Shown piece by piece: positions 45,981 to 55,787 of a DNA stretch of 64,000 bases. The stretch covers positions 4,213,001 to 4,277,000 of the forward strand of contig NZ_CP146991.1 of assembly GCF_001941975.2 (NCBI RefSeq). Direction: 5' to 3'. Under the pieces are notes generated by a model. The model saw only the letters and a list, made by a program, of their open reading frames with translations. It made no database searches and had not been told where the DNA came from. Position 1 is the stretch's first letter; each line of letters opens with the position of its first letter. The DNA comes from Sporomusa sphaeroides DSM 2875. GTDB lineage: Bacteria > Bacillota > Negativicutes > Sporomusales > Sporomusaceae. A program made the position numbers and the translations under genes.

Positions 45981-48320
45981 CTAAACCGAATTATTCTGAT
46001 GATGGAATCGTTCAAGAAGTGCCCTTTGTTCCTCAGTCAGTTCATAATATTTATCATTAAAAACTATTTCTTTTTCATCAATCGAATCGATACACGATGA
46101 TGCCCATTCTATGTCCTCGAATGTCAATCCATATTTTAGCATCCAAATTTCACTTTCTGTATCAGTACCGAAACGAATATATTTTGCCAACCGCAAAGCG
46201 CGTTCATCTTGAGATGATTGATAATATTGATGGAAAATTGCATAGTATATGTCGCTAAGTTTAAATCCTATGAGTTTATCGAGATAATCATAGGTATCAT
46301 AAATAATCAGGTCGTAATCCACCAATTCGGCTGGAGTATTCCCGAGCAGAGAAAAATTTTGCAGACTCTTATCTGGAATATCGGCATAGCCTCGAAGAAA
46401 GTTTGCCTTAAGCTTTGAAATCTCCTCTGCATTTTCTGATGAAGTGCGCTCTTTTTTTCGTGATGCGTAATCGTAGCGATATTGGCAGATCAACTTAAAT
46501 GTTTTCTTGAAAACACGCCACATCATTATTTTTATAGCTTGGTTAAGGATGTTTTTTTCAGCAATTGTTAATTCGCGCCCACCGAGATACTGACGATATA
46601 AACTATGAAAATCACCATATATAGCTTTTCTGGCGTTGTTTTCTTCTTGCTCCCATTTAGGATAGATAGGAAACCCATTATTATCGAACATTAAGTCAAG
46701 CAAAGTTGCCACTGTATAGGATATTTCGTCACTCGCCAACTTTTGCACATCAGCATTTGTCAAGTTATACTCGTCATTAAACTGATCTGTTTTTATTGCT
46801 TCTTTATATTCCTCGTATTTCTCATCCAGTTTTTCGTCTTCTTTGTCGAGATGAGATTGTTCATCAATTTTCTCTGGCGTTTTGATGAGTATGCGAAATT
46901 TACTCATGTTAGGCTGCTTTATAACAACTGCACCGACATCAAAAATACTATGAGAGGTTGAGCGCCCAGCTCGACCAATCAGATTTTTTATTGAAAGTGG
47001 AGAACTTGCTAAAAACCTATCAAGATAAACTACATCAAAGGGCATATTTATGCCTTGCTCCAAGGTAGAAGTTGCAAAGCAAATTCGGCAAAAACCTTGT
47101 TGGGTAAAATGCTCCAAAATGAGCCTTGCTCGGAGCGGTATTGAACCGTGATGAATAACAATTCCACGCTTTAAACGTTCAAGAATCTTTGAGACATAGT
47201 TAGTATTTTTTCCGTTGGTTGCTCCAACATAGTCTTGTAATTGAGCAATAAATTCAAGTGCCGCTGGATTAGTAATTTCACTGCATAGATCAATGTAGTT
47301 TTTGAAGTCTTCAAATATTTGATCGTTATAAATATGTGCTTTTGAAACAAAAATGAGAACGCTACCGCCTTCTTTAATTGCTTTTGCTACCGGATCAAAG
47401 TTAGCTTTAATCTTTTGTTCTCCTATGAGGGCTTTATCAATACCAAAGTGGTAAAATTCACCCCTAGATTTATCATGTGTGTAAAATATCTGACCTACAT
47501 TTTTTTGCTCGTAATACAGTGCATCTGCGTTCTCATCAATATCAACGTGATTTTTCTTTAGTTGAGCCTCGGGATTTGCAATAAAAGGATGAGCGAAGAC
47601 GCACTTAGCGCTAGGAAATGATCTTTGAACACGGCGTACAATACTGTCGAAGTATAATCCTCGGACAGAATCCTCATCGCTCAGTTGTGCTTCATCGAAC
47701 AAAACAAATCCAATATTGAGCCTGTCTTTTTGTTTGAACAATTCCCTTGCTCGTTCGGGTGTCAATATAAAAATGTTACGTTTTGCGTGTTTCGTGTTAA
47801 TAATCTCCACGAAAGTTAAAATATTAACATTCTTGCTATCGATTATCTCATGAACCCTATCGTAATACTCATTTATTAAAGCACGGGATGGCACAACCAC
47901 AACGACATCATAATCAGCATTTTTAATTAACTCCCTAAACACAAATGACTTACCTGTGCTTGTAGGTGCAGAAAAACTAAATGTATGCATAGTTCGAATT
48001 TTCTTCAAAATATCAGCTTGAACTGGTGTAAAGTTCGTGCCATAGGTTTCCTTGATATATTCGCCGTAGTTGGCAAAAATTAAACTGACAAAGGAGCTCG
48101 GTGTGGGATGTTTAAAATATAGTCCCATCATTTCAATAACATCGTTTTCATGAGTAGCAAAGTATGTAGGCTGGAAAATCTTTAAATATGAAAGAATCTC
48201 AAGCACAGTAGTATCAACAGAACCCTCTTTAAATAAACTTTCCTTTGCAACGGAAAGATGCTCATCAAGGTTTGTTCCGTTACGAATTTCAGCTATTACG
48301 TTTTTCTTCGTAACTGTCAT
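45981..48320 (-). CDS. HamB-like SF2 helicase (Hachiman-type)
   Basis: 779 residues. Walker A APTSTGKS (118-125), DEAQ box (209-212), VIHHGSIPLRAR (about 388-399), ATSTLEQGINMP motif V and GRAGRS (449-454). The HHGSIP/TSTLEQGINMP pattern is like HamB rather than RecQ or UvrB. The start overlaps the upstream nuclease-like gene by four bases (ATGA). A Hachiman-like assignment rests on motif style and pairing; other SF2 defence helicases are possible. Confidence 0.7.
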   Translation of the reverse strand: MTVTKKNVIAEIRNGTNLDEHLSVAKESLFKEGSVDTTVLEILSYLKIFQPTYFATHENDVIEMMGLYFKHPTPSSFVSLIFANYGEYIKETYGTNFTPVQADILKKIRTMHTFSFSAPTSTGKSFVFRELIKNADYDVVVVVPSRALINEYYDRVHEIIDSKNVNILTFVEIINTKHAKRNIFILTPERARELFKQKDRLNIGFVLFDEAQLSDEDSVRGLYFDSIVRRVQRSFPSAKCVFAHPFIANPEAQLKKNHVDIDENADALYYEQKNVGQIFYTHDKSRGEFYHFGIDKALIGEQKIKANFDPVAKAIKEGGSVLIFVSKAHIYNDQIFEDFKNYIDLCSEITNPAALEFIAQLQDYVGATNGKNTNYVSKILERLKRGIVIHHGSIPLRARLILEHFTQQGFCRICFATSTLEQGINMPFDVVYLDRFLASSPLSIKNLIGRAGRSTSHSIFDVGAVVIKQPNMSKFRILIKTPEKIDEQSHLDKEDEKLDEKYEEYKEAIKTDQFNDEYNLTNADVQKLASDEISYTVATLLDLMFDNNGFPIYPKWEQEENNARKAIYGDFHSLYRQYLGGRELTIAEKNILNQAIKIMMWRVFKKTFKLICQYRYDYASRKKERTSSENAEEISKLKANFLRGYADIPDKSLQNFSLLGNTPAELVDYDLIIYDTYDYLDKLIGFKLSDIYYAIFHQYYQSSQDERALRLAKYIRFGTDTESEIWMLKYGLTFEDIEWASSCIDSIDEKEIVFNDKYYELTEEQRALLERFHHQNNSV

Positions 48321-49006
48321 AGATTCACCGCTACCATAACTATTTCCTCAAACGGCAACAACTTCGAAAAGTCCCCATGAGCGATGATACTTGCAATCAT
48401 ATCATCACTGGATGTTGATTTAGCAGAGAAAGCAATAGCAAATCCTCTGAATCCATCATTAGCTCTAGTCAACGCCGCTGGTGAACAAAAATGTTGAAGT
48501 TCGGCAATTTGCATAATGTCTTTTTTCTCATCGATAAATTGAGATACCTGAGCAATAGCAGTCGAATATGCGCTTTGTCGAGAATTATACTTCGCCTCTC
48601 CGAAAATAATTGTATCTGTGCCATTATTTTGACTGTGAAAATCAAAACCGGGATTGCCGGATATTTTCATACCAAGTAATTCAGATAAGGGGATATGTAA
48701 GTAACTGAGTTGGTTAAGTAATGATTCCCTTGCTAATTCAGACACTACATATTCGCCCGCCTCCTTGGTAACTGTATCATCAGAACAATCATCGAATTTT
48801 TTCTGTATGTCAGCAATTGTTTTTTCAGCGCGGGTTTTAAAGCTGTTTTTCATATAATCCGCATCGAAGCGACTAAGCCAAGATAAATCCATAAGAGTTT
48901 TCAAGATGTTAGCAAGCGTATTTTGCAGGTTCTCGGGGTCGATGCGAATAAAAGTTATATGACTGTTATCCGTGTGCGGAACAGCCCTCATTTCTATAAC
49001 CTTCAT
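48317..49006 (-). CDS. HamA-like (DUF1837-type) PD-(D/E)XK nuclease
   Basis: 229 residues. Catalytic-type residues: E90 in YVVSELARE, D122 in NPGFDFHSQ, and E137-x-K139 in IIFGEAKY, the spacing of DUF1837 nucleases such as HamA. Directly upstream of and overlapping the HamB-like helicase, the order seen in Hachiman (hamA then hamB). It follows the type III res gene after only 17 bases. Confidence 0.65.
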   Translation of the reverse strand: MKVIEMRAVPHTDNSHITFIRIDPENLQNTLANILKTLMDLSWLSRFDADYMKNSFKTRAEKTIADIQKKFDDCSDDTVTKEAGEYVVSELARESLLNQLSYLHIPLSELLGMKISGNPGFDFHSQNNGTDTIIFGEAKYNSRQSAYSTAIAQVSQFIDEKKDIMQIAELQHFCSPAALTRANDGFRGFAIAFSAKSTSSDDMIASIIAHGDFSKLLPFEEIVMVAVNL

Positions 49007-49023
49007 TGCTCAATACCCCCCCT

Positions 49024-51240
49024 TTACTTAAAAATGTCGCTTAACAGCAACCATGCTGTGCTTGAGATGTCATCGCTGTATTCTTCAGAACAGATACAGA
49101 GTTCACCGCTTTTCTTGTCTGCTCTGACGAATCCGCCTTTTAACGAGTAACGTTCGAGATAATTTCGTAGCGCGATAAATTTAAGAGGCGAGAATTTGTC
49201 AATATCTTGGCTGTTTCCGTATTTGTCAAAGCCACCTTTTGTTTCTATAATCCAAATCTCACCATTTACACTAACAACATAATCAGGAAAGAAGACTCGT
49301 GGTTTACCAAAAGCATCCGCATAAACAATGGAGAAAAACTCCGAACCTTTATCACCGTTTTTATAAATCCAGTCAACACTTTCAGTCGATTCGCAGAATT
49401 TTTCAAACATTTTCTCTGGATCAGAACGTGGTGCTGCAGATGACAAATAACCTTTATAAACATTCTTAGCATATACCCTCTGTGCTTTTTCAGTAGCATC
49501 GTATGTAAAATAGCACTCACGTGGTATCCAAAAGTCTTTCTTTGAAATTGTGTCAGAAATCGTTTTTAAATCTAGCATCAATTGAGTTATTAGTTCAGCG
49601 GATGCTTCTCGAACAATATTCTTTAAGCGTTCGCGATTGTTGAGAACAAATGCGTATAGTTGACGATTCTCAAGTAATAGAATTTGGCCGCCGTTACGAC
49701 TCACGCCTCTCACAAATAAACGACGGAAAATGGCATTAAGCGTTTCATATTTCAAACCCACTTTTGCGGCAATTTCAAAAACGATATGGTGATATTCTTG
49801 TCCGTGTTTGTGCGTATTTATCGATTCCTGGATGTAGGTAGTGTTGATGTCTTTAAAACTACTGCTTTCACCAGCAGTTATAATAGAACTTTCCTCTGCC
49901 ACATATTGACGGATAAAATCGGAGAACAAAAAGCCACTTGCCTCAAGTCGTTTTTTGTTCTCTATAGTTCTGGTATCAATATTGTAGTGGCGCATGAAAT
50001 ATGTATAAATCGCCTTGAGTGCTTCTCTTTGATCACGTCCGGAGAAAATAGAAGACACTTGCTCGCTAACTAATTTAATTGATTTTAACTCCTCACGCAA
50101 ATACAGCGCTGCTGCCTCAAGCGCACCTTTTCCAAGGCTTTGTCTTACGCTCTCTGTAAATTTTTCATCTAAAGTAAACAAATAACAACTATCAAGAAGC
50201 GGAGTATCGTAATGTTTTTGCTCAGGCATGCGTCGAATGCGTCCAATAGTCTGAATTTCAAATGTTTCACTCATATGATCACGCAACTTCACAAGGATAT
50301 GTGCGCGAGGGCAGTCCCAACCTGTAGCGATTGCTTGTTTTATGATAATGGTAATAGGTGCGGCGTAAGGTGCATCAATATCATCTAGGTTTTCATATTT
50401 TCCAGAAAGACGAACTGCAAGCAAACCGTTTTCATAGGTGATATGCCTTTCGGCAAACCATCTCTCAACGTTGTCCAGCAAAACATCATTCTTATTTGGC
50501 AACTGCACGACTATAAGCGGATTTATGCTTGCTCCTTTCTGTGCAAAAGCAGCATACAGCTTACGTTGCTTTTCAAGAGCTTTTGTGAGTAGGTAATCAA
50601 TTTGGTCTTCCACCTCATCGCCCTGCTTAATTCCCTCATTGATGACTAAAACCTTTTTTATTAAACCAGCAGCAATTACTTCTGCTTCAGGAACAGTAAC
50701 CCAAACAGCATCTGTGTAGGTTTTCGGTGTCGCAGAAGCGCGAATAATCTTATCTGTTTTGAAATAGTCGATGATTTCCTTGCCTTTGATAGTGTCACCT
50801 TCGTGGCTTTCATCGACAATAATCTTGAAGCATAGGTCGCTGTCAAATGCCCGCTCAATGTGTTCAAGAAAATTGGTGCGTTCCCCTTCTTTCAAGGCAT
50901 TATTACTTTTTTTGTTGAGTATTTCCCAATTAATGAAGCAGACATCACCAGACTCAAAACCCGCTATCATGACGTCGGCAAGTGTTTTTGTATGCGAACC
51001 ATAGATGTACTTGTCCATCTTTTTTTTGCTCTGTTCCTCAAGGTCGCCCTTACCTGGAGTAAGCCAAATGAAAACAGTGTTTGAAAACGATTTAAGATAT
51101 TCATCCATAAAATGCGTGAGAATAATCGTTTTGCCACTACCGGTACAACTTTTCAAGATAATTTCTTTCTTGTCGCTGCCCATCGCATCAAAAAGGTCAG
51201 CGATTGCCCTCAGTTGAAATTCTGCTAATTGAATGCCCAT
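49024..51240 (-). CDS. res: Type III restriction enzyme, Res subunit
   Basis: 738 residues. Walker A SCTGSGKT (31-38), DESH box (143-146), SF2 C-terminal motifs ATGWDCPRAHILVKLRD and QTIGRIRRMPE, and a C-terminal PD-(D/E)XK nuclease FFPDYVVS .. IIETKGG (D653, E666, K668). It translocates/cleaves with its Mod partner. ATG 51240 lies three bases after mod. Somewhat shorter than classical EcoP15 Res. Confidence 0.88.
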   Translation of the reverse strand: MGIQLAEFQLRAIADLFDAMGSDKKEIILKSCTGSGKTIILTHFMDEYLKSFSNTVFIWLTPGKGDLEEQSKKKMDKYIYGSHTKTLADVMIAGFESGDVCFINWEILNKKSNNALKEGERTNFLEHIERAFDSDLCFKIIVDESHEGDTIKGKEIIDYFKTDKIIRASATPKTYTDAVWVTVPEAEVIAAGLIKKVLVINEGIKQGDEVEDQIDYLLTKALEKQRKLYAAFAQKGASINPLIVVQLPNKNDVLLDNVERWFAERHITYENGLLAVRLSGKYENLDDIDAPYAAPITIIIKQAIATGWDCPRAHILVKLRDHMSETFEIQTIGRIRRMPEQKHYDTPLLDSCYLFTLDEKFTESVRQSLGKGALEAAALYLREELKSIKLVSEQVSSIFSGRDQREALKAIYTYFMRHYNIDTRTIENKKRLEASGFLFSDFIRQYVAEESSIITAGESSSFKDINTTYIQESINTHKHGQEYHHIVFEIAAKVGLKYETLNAIFRRLFVRGVSRNGGQILLLENRQLYAFVLNNRERLKNIVREASAELITQLMLDLKTISDTISKKDFWIPRECYFTYDATEKAQRVYAKNVYKGYLSSAAPRSDPEKMFEKFCESTESVDWIYKNGDKGSEFFSIVYADAFGKPRVFFPDYVVSVNGEIWIIETKGGFDKYGNSQDIDKFSPLKFIALRNYLERYSLKGGFVRADKKSGELCICSEEYSDDISSTAWLLLSDIFK

Positions 51241-51243
51241 CGC

Positions 51244-52950
51244 TTAACCCTCCAGCTCTTTGTAGTAGTAATCAGGAATTGTAATCACTTCAATATTACG
51301 AGACTTGAGTATATCTTCCTGCTCACCTGTCAGCAGGACATCGTGCCCTTTATAAAGTCGTTTGCACTTATCAAATGTTGCGATATTTTCAAAGCATGCA
51401 TCAATTTCTTCATCTGATAACACAATGGCAATCTCAGCATTTCCTGTAAAACTTACACCGTTTTCCAATTCTACCAGTTCCCTCACATGGCGTAAAAGGT
51501 CATCGGCATATTCATAGTACATTTTCTTACTAATTGGGATGAAGTCAATTTTGTAGTATTTGAGAGAGGCCGAATATCCTTCCCGTTCTATTACTCGTTT
51601 GATACGTTCATAAGTCACATCTCTACAAATGTTATTTTCGTTGTTTGTGCATAAGATAAAGCGGCGATATCCCTTAGATTTGGCATTTGCTGTCATTACT
51701 GCATGACCAGTTGTACCAGATCCTGCAAAAAAATCGAGTATTATATCTCCTTCATTTGAACCAATTTGAATACATTTACTAAGTAAACCCAACGGTTTGG
51801 GAAACTGAAATAATTGAGATAAGCCAAGCTCACCCAATTCGACTGTACCGCGCTCGGAAATAACGTCTGTATCAAACCATATAGATTTTGCTTTATAGGT
51901 AGACTTGCGATATTTTTCATAAATATTGTATCCACCATCACGCTTTGCTCGAGCAACAAGATTAGACTGTTGAGTGTTGGGTTGAATATTTTCCGATGAA
52001 AGTTTTGTTCCCCAGCGCCAACAACTTTCACCGCCAGTTGAATTATACGGTAACACATCTACACTATACCCTTCTGCTTGCACGAGAGAGACAGGGCAAA
52101 ATCCGTCTTTATCTATACAAGCCGGATTTACATAGAAATGATAAAATAGGTTCGGTCGATTAAATCTGCCAAACTTGGGATTACGATTACGCAACTCACG
52201 GACATTATAATTACCAATATCATCAGTGAGATTCAGATCGTTATCATCTTCAGTTTTCTCGATCTCATTAAATTCAGCATCCGGGGATTTTGTATAGATT
52301 ATAATATATTCATGAGTTTTTGCTATCTGTTTATACGTCTGCCCCCTCTTATTAGACTGAACAATCACCTGAGAGAAGAAATTGTCTGAGCCAAAAACTT
52401 CATCACAAAGCAATCGCAAGTGTGATTGTTCATTGTCATCAATGGAAATGAAAATAATACCGTCATCGGCAAGCAATTTTCGCGCTAACTTTAGGCGTTC
52501 GCGCATGAACGACAGCCATTTACTATGGATAAATGTATCGGTTTTATCAATCCGTTCGTCATCGTAGGCAAAATCCTTGTTCCCAGTGTTATATGGTGGA
52601 TCAATATAGATCATCTTAATCTTGCCTTTATGTGTTTTCAACAATAATTGTAATGCCGCAAGATTATCACCCTCAATTAAAAAATGCAGTTGCCCTCCAT
52701 GATTAATAAATAAATCTTGTTCTTCAATCAGCACAGGCGTATGTATATCGAGAGTTTCATCAATGCTCTCGCGATGTTCCTCAAATACTAAACCATACTT
52801 CTTTGACTTAACTTCCTTTTCCAATTCACTGATATACGTAAGCAAAGCTCCCGTATTCTCATCTTGCTGAGCAGAAGCGATATATGTACGGATGGCTTTG
52901 ATTTTTGTAATCAAATCATCACGTTTTTCTTTTGAAATATTTGTACTCAT
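51244..52950 (-). CDS. mod: Type III adenine DNA methyltransferase, Mod subunit
   Basis: 568 residues, beta-class order: DPPY (117-120) before the SAM motif FAGSG (408-412), with the variable target-recognition region between (about 190-390). N-terminal coiled region (1-70). Methylates N6-adenine and provides specificity to Res. AGAGGAG upstream of ATG 52950. First gene of the run mod-res-hamA-like-hamB-like. Confidence 0.9.
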   Translation of the reverse strand: MSTNISKEKRDDLITKIKAIRTYIASAQQDENTGALLTYISELEKEVKSKKYGLVFEEHRESIDETLDIHTPVLIEEQDLFINHGGQLHFLIEGDNLAALQLLLKTHKGKIKMIYIDPPYNTGNKDFAYDDERIDKTDTFIHSKWLSFMRERLKLARKLLADDGIIFISIDDNEQSHLRLLCDEVFGSDNFFSQVIVQSNKRGQTYKQIAKTHEYIIIYTKSPDAEFNEIEKTEDDNDLNLTDDIGNYNVRELRNRNPKFGRFNRPNLFYHFYVNPACIDKDGFCPVSLVQAEGYSVDVLPYNSTGGESCWRWGTKLSSENIQPNTQQSNLVARAKRDGGYNIYEKYRKSTYKAKSIWFDTDVISERGTVELGELGLSQLFQFPKPLGLLSKCIQIGSNEGDIILDFFAGSGTTGHAVMTANAKSKGYRRFILCTNNENNICRDVTYERIKRVIEREGYSASLKYYKIDFIPISKKMYYEYADDLLRHVRELVELENGVSFTGNAEIAIVLSDEEIDACFENIATFDKCKRLYKGHDVLLTGEQEDILKSRNIEVITIPDYYYKELEG

Positions 52951-53138
52951 TCACTTTTCTCCTCTGGCAAAATCTCCATAATATTTTCAATGCCACAATT
53001 CTACGACGTAAACTTAAGGCTCGCGGGGACGGTTATCGTGAAGTAAAACTTTCATGTGTTCTACTGTGAAAAATCACTGTCATGGCTGTTCTACCGAGTC
53101 ATGTGGCTATAAGCTTAGCCTTAACAAGTAACCATCTT

Positions 53139-54046
53139 CTACCCTTCAACAAAATAATCTGAGTCAATCCTCTCAATCTCATAAATGGTCTCGGCGGCAA
53201 CACCCACCCCATAGTCTATCTCAATTGCGCCAACTGAAGCCCGTCCATTAATACAATCTGGTTACCGATTCAGTTGGCTACCTCCCAGACCGCAGCCGTA
53301 AAAATGGAAGTGGTTATAAAGAGGCCTTATGCGCACCCTTCAGTTGCAGACGCACCGATAAAACCTTGAAGTTCGGGATTGCCCACAGAATTCTTCCATC
53401 GTTTAACTTGTACATGGATAACGTCCAGGCCTAAGCGGTCTTCTTTGATAATCCCATCGCTGCCCTCATCCCCGGACTTACCGACGACCTGGGCGTCTTC
53501 CCGTGAACCGCCGTAGCCCATTTTGAGCAATAGGTCCATGACCAAACGCTCGAAGAATTTTGGCGACTGATCGTCAATCTGCTGCAGCAGTTCATCCGCC
53601 AGAGCGTTCCTTAGCTCCTGATGGTAGTTGTGCAGCATCTCCAGCGGTGTCTTGTCATTGTCATTGTTTTCGTCCACTGGTACGACAACATCATCCTTGG
53701 TTCGGGAAAGTTGTCTGAATTCCCGGTACTTAGGATACTAGCTCAACACACATTTATCAATCCGTGATGGCTTTTGCAGAAGCAGCGCCCGTCCCCGCTC
53801 GGTAATCCGAAACTTTCCGGCGGCTATCGCTTCAATGAGCAATGCTTTTTTGAGATATGTCCGCACCCAGCCAACACGGTTATAAAAGATGGACTGCGGA
53901 CCTGACAGTAACTGTCGGGTTCGCTCTTCTTCATCCAGTTGCATATCATCTGCCAACACCTGATGAAGTTCTTTAAACGAATTACCTCCCCATCGGCCAA
54001 CGCTGTAAAAACAGCAACATAATATCTTTATATGTTGGATAATCAT
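53139..54046 (-). pseudogene. mrr: Decayed mrr restriction endonuclease
   Basis: Mrr-like pieces appear in sequence but in shifting frames. A good ATG with AGGAGG (54046) opens the N-terminal winged-helix domain; the first part is frameshifted (PTYKDIMLLFLQ and LADGEVIRL in other frames). Then GWVRTYLKKALLIEA and FRITERGRALLL follow in one frame, and an amber stop interrupts at 53738. The catalytic Mrr domain follows in the same frame (FERLVMDLLLKMGYGG, GKSGDEGSDGII, VIHVQVKRWK), with a TAA at 53327, then GLFITTSIFT, MDGLQLAQL and YEIERIDSDYF to 53139. At least four lesions. Whole length equals Mrr (about 300 codons). Confidence 0.85.
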
Positions 54047-54313
54047 AGCAGAAACCTCCTATAATTGGTCATGCAATCTCATAGTGTTCAGGGAAGCATG
54101 TAAACGAAGCTTGCCGGCCAAGCCTCCCTGCTGTGCTTATACCTCAATATATTCCCAGAGAAAGGTCAAAAATCCTGCAATGTTTTGACATATTGCAGGA
54201 TTTTCGACTAGTATCTGTCATTTTTTAGTGTCCGCAGCGTATCTTGCGAGGCAGGAAAATTAGAAAAAGAATTAAGGCGAAATTTACTCTTTTTTTACCG
54301 GGTGTCTGGGACG
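54047..54313. other. Intergenic, holds one hairpin
   Basis: Contains a hairpin with arms AAAATCCTGCA (54170-54180) and TGCAGGATTTT (54195-54205), a possible terminator for the mrr remnant or a repeat relic. No gene seen. Confidence 0.45.
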
Positions 54314-54478
54314 GTGTCAGGGGGACGGGGTTAGTGACACAACATGCTTTTTGATTGTTGTCGGCAACCCCGTCAGACTGTGCGAAAGCGGCGCTATAAA
54401 TAGCAAGAAACCAAAAAAGTACCCTGGCTTTAAAACTCAGGCTACTCATTTGTAAAACTATACTGTTTCGGTGTTAAT
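54314..54478. repeat. Long direct repeat, copy A
   Basis: About 165 bases nearly identical, in the same orientation, to 58331-58486. Begins GTGTCAGGGG and contains a GACGGGGTT / AACCCCGTC palindrome. The two copies differ by small indels that shift any reading frame, so it is non-coding. Confidence 0.8.
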
Positions 54479-54640
54479 TTAAGAAGCACAAGGGACGTAC
54501 ATTTTGCTTCTACCATGCAAAATCTGAGTTCCCGAGTTCCCCCACCAGAATGCATAAAATCAAGTGTTGCTGCGAAGCAGATCCTGGTTACTTTTTTCAC
54601 ATGCAGTTGTTATCTTTTTTACTACAGGGAAAGGTTCCGA

Positions 54641-55318
54641 TTATTCACGTGTATCTTCCCCTTCGTCATCCTCCCCACCAGTATCAACAGTCAAAAAATC
54701 AGTAATCAGACAGCACACATCCCCCTTAGCATCCATTCCCCAAAAGGTTGGATAAACCCCATCGCCGAAACCGCTGGAAAAGACCGCTATATTGCAATCA
54801 GAATCAGGAAGCCCTACATTCGCAGTAGAATAGGTATCTACATAACTGTCATCCAAAGCCTTTTCCAAATCAGGCCACATTCCATCCTCAAAACCTTCCG
54901 CTAGCTTTTGAAGAGCCTTACAAGCACACTCGTCCATAAAGCCGCCTATCCCACTGTCAACACCATAGCCAAAAAATTCATCATCACCCAACGCTCCTGC
55001 CGCTTGCCCTGCAATAAGCGCAAGCTCAAAATGTGCTGGCAGTTCCTTGGTGAAACGGAGTTCTGCAAAAGCCACTCTTTTGTCGGTATCAATGTGGTGA
55101 ATGTACAATATCACCGGATAGCGGCCTGCCGCTACTGCTCTGGCAAAAGGCTGAGTTTCAAAAAGAACGAGCGGGTCATTTGCCACAATCTTACCTGTAG
55201 GAAGATAGATTTCACCCAAAGGCTGTTCTTTGATATATTCATCCCATTTACTTTTTTTGAAAAACTCTGCAGTATGACCTGTGCGTAACGCTTTCATTAA
55301 TTCGAATTCAGTATCCAT
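54641..55318 (-). CDS. DUF4241 domain protein
   Basis: 225 residues. The EIYLPTGKIVANDPLV .. GRYPVILYIH .. KRVAFAELRF pattern is DUF4241, a family found as immunity or accessory proteins in polymorphic toxin and defence loci. Acidic C-terminus (GGEDDEGEDTRE). The ATG at 55318 has a modest GGGGG box. No toxin is adjacent; it is probably a lone gene brought in with the island. Confidence 0.75.
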   Translation of the reverse strand: MDTEFELMKALRTGHTAEFFKKSKWDEYIKEQPLGEIYLPTGKIVANDPLVLFETQPFARAVAAGRYPVILYIHHIDTDKRVAFAELRFTKELPAHFELALIAGQAAGALGDDEFFGYGVDSGIGGFMDECACKALQKLAEGFEDGMWPDLEKALDDSYVDTYSTANVGLPDSDCNIAVFSSGFGDGVYPTFWGMDAKGDVCCLITDFLTVDTGGEDDEGEDTRE

Positions 55319-55515
55319 AATATTGCCCCCGCACTACCAGTATTTATTCTTAAATTTATCATATATTCCCATCAACTTCACTTCACTACTACATTTTAAC
55401 ACCCCATTGGTACCTACCTATTTCTCATCCTGATAAACCAGGAAGTAGCAAACTCTGCTCTTGCCTGCATAAGCCAAGGAACCCGCCCCTTGACTCTAGA
55501 TACGGTTATCTCACC

Positions 55516-55659
55516 TTATTTAAACTCTGCTTTATCTTCCGCGGCTTTTAAGTAACCTTGAGCAGTTGGATATTCGTATACCATTTCATTGCGGTACATA
55601 AGCTCAGCCTGCTCCATAATAGTCTTAACGAGCCGCTCTTGTTTATCTGGTGGATATCC
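55516..55659 (-). pseudogene. Short 3' remnant, type I HsdR-like
   Basis: A 48-codon open tail GYPPDKQERLVKTIMEQAEL .. AEFK ending at TAA 55516. The YPPDKQE..MEQAEL stretch is like the extreme C-terminus of type I restriction HsdR proteins. The repeat at 55663 abuts its upstream end, so the rest has been lost. Confidence 0.5.
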
Positions 55660-55662
55660 AAA

Positions 55663-55764
55663 GTGTCAAGAGACGGGGTTACTGACATTTTTGTATTTCT
55701 TGCATACCTCCTTCGATAAACATACTAAAACACTTTTATGTCGATAACCCCGTTCCCCTGGCAC
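55663..55764. repeat. REP/MITE-like element, copy C
   Basis: 102 bases with imperfect terminal inverted repeats (GTGTCA..ACGGGGTTA / TAACCCCGT..TGGCAC). About 80 central bases match copy D at 56843-56934. No open frame. Confidence 0.75.
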
Positions 55765-55787
55765 CCTAAACGGTGCAGGATAGATAA

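Noticed and set aside
54225-54449. 74-residue apparent secreted protein on the minus strand
   Set aside because: It lies in repeat copy A. Copy B differs by indels that break the frame, so the frame is not under selection.
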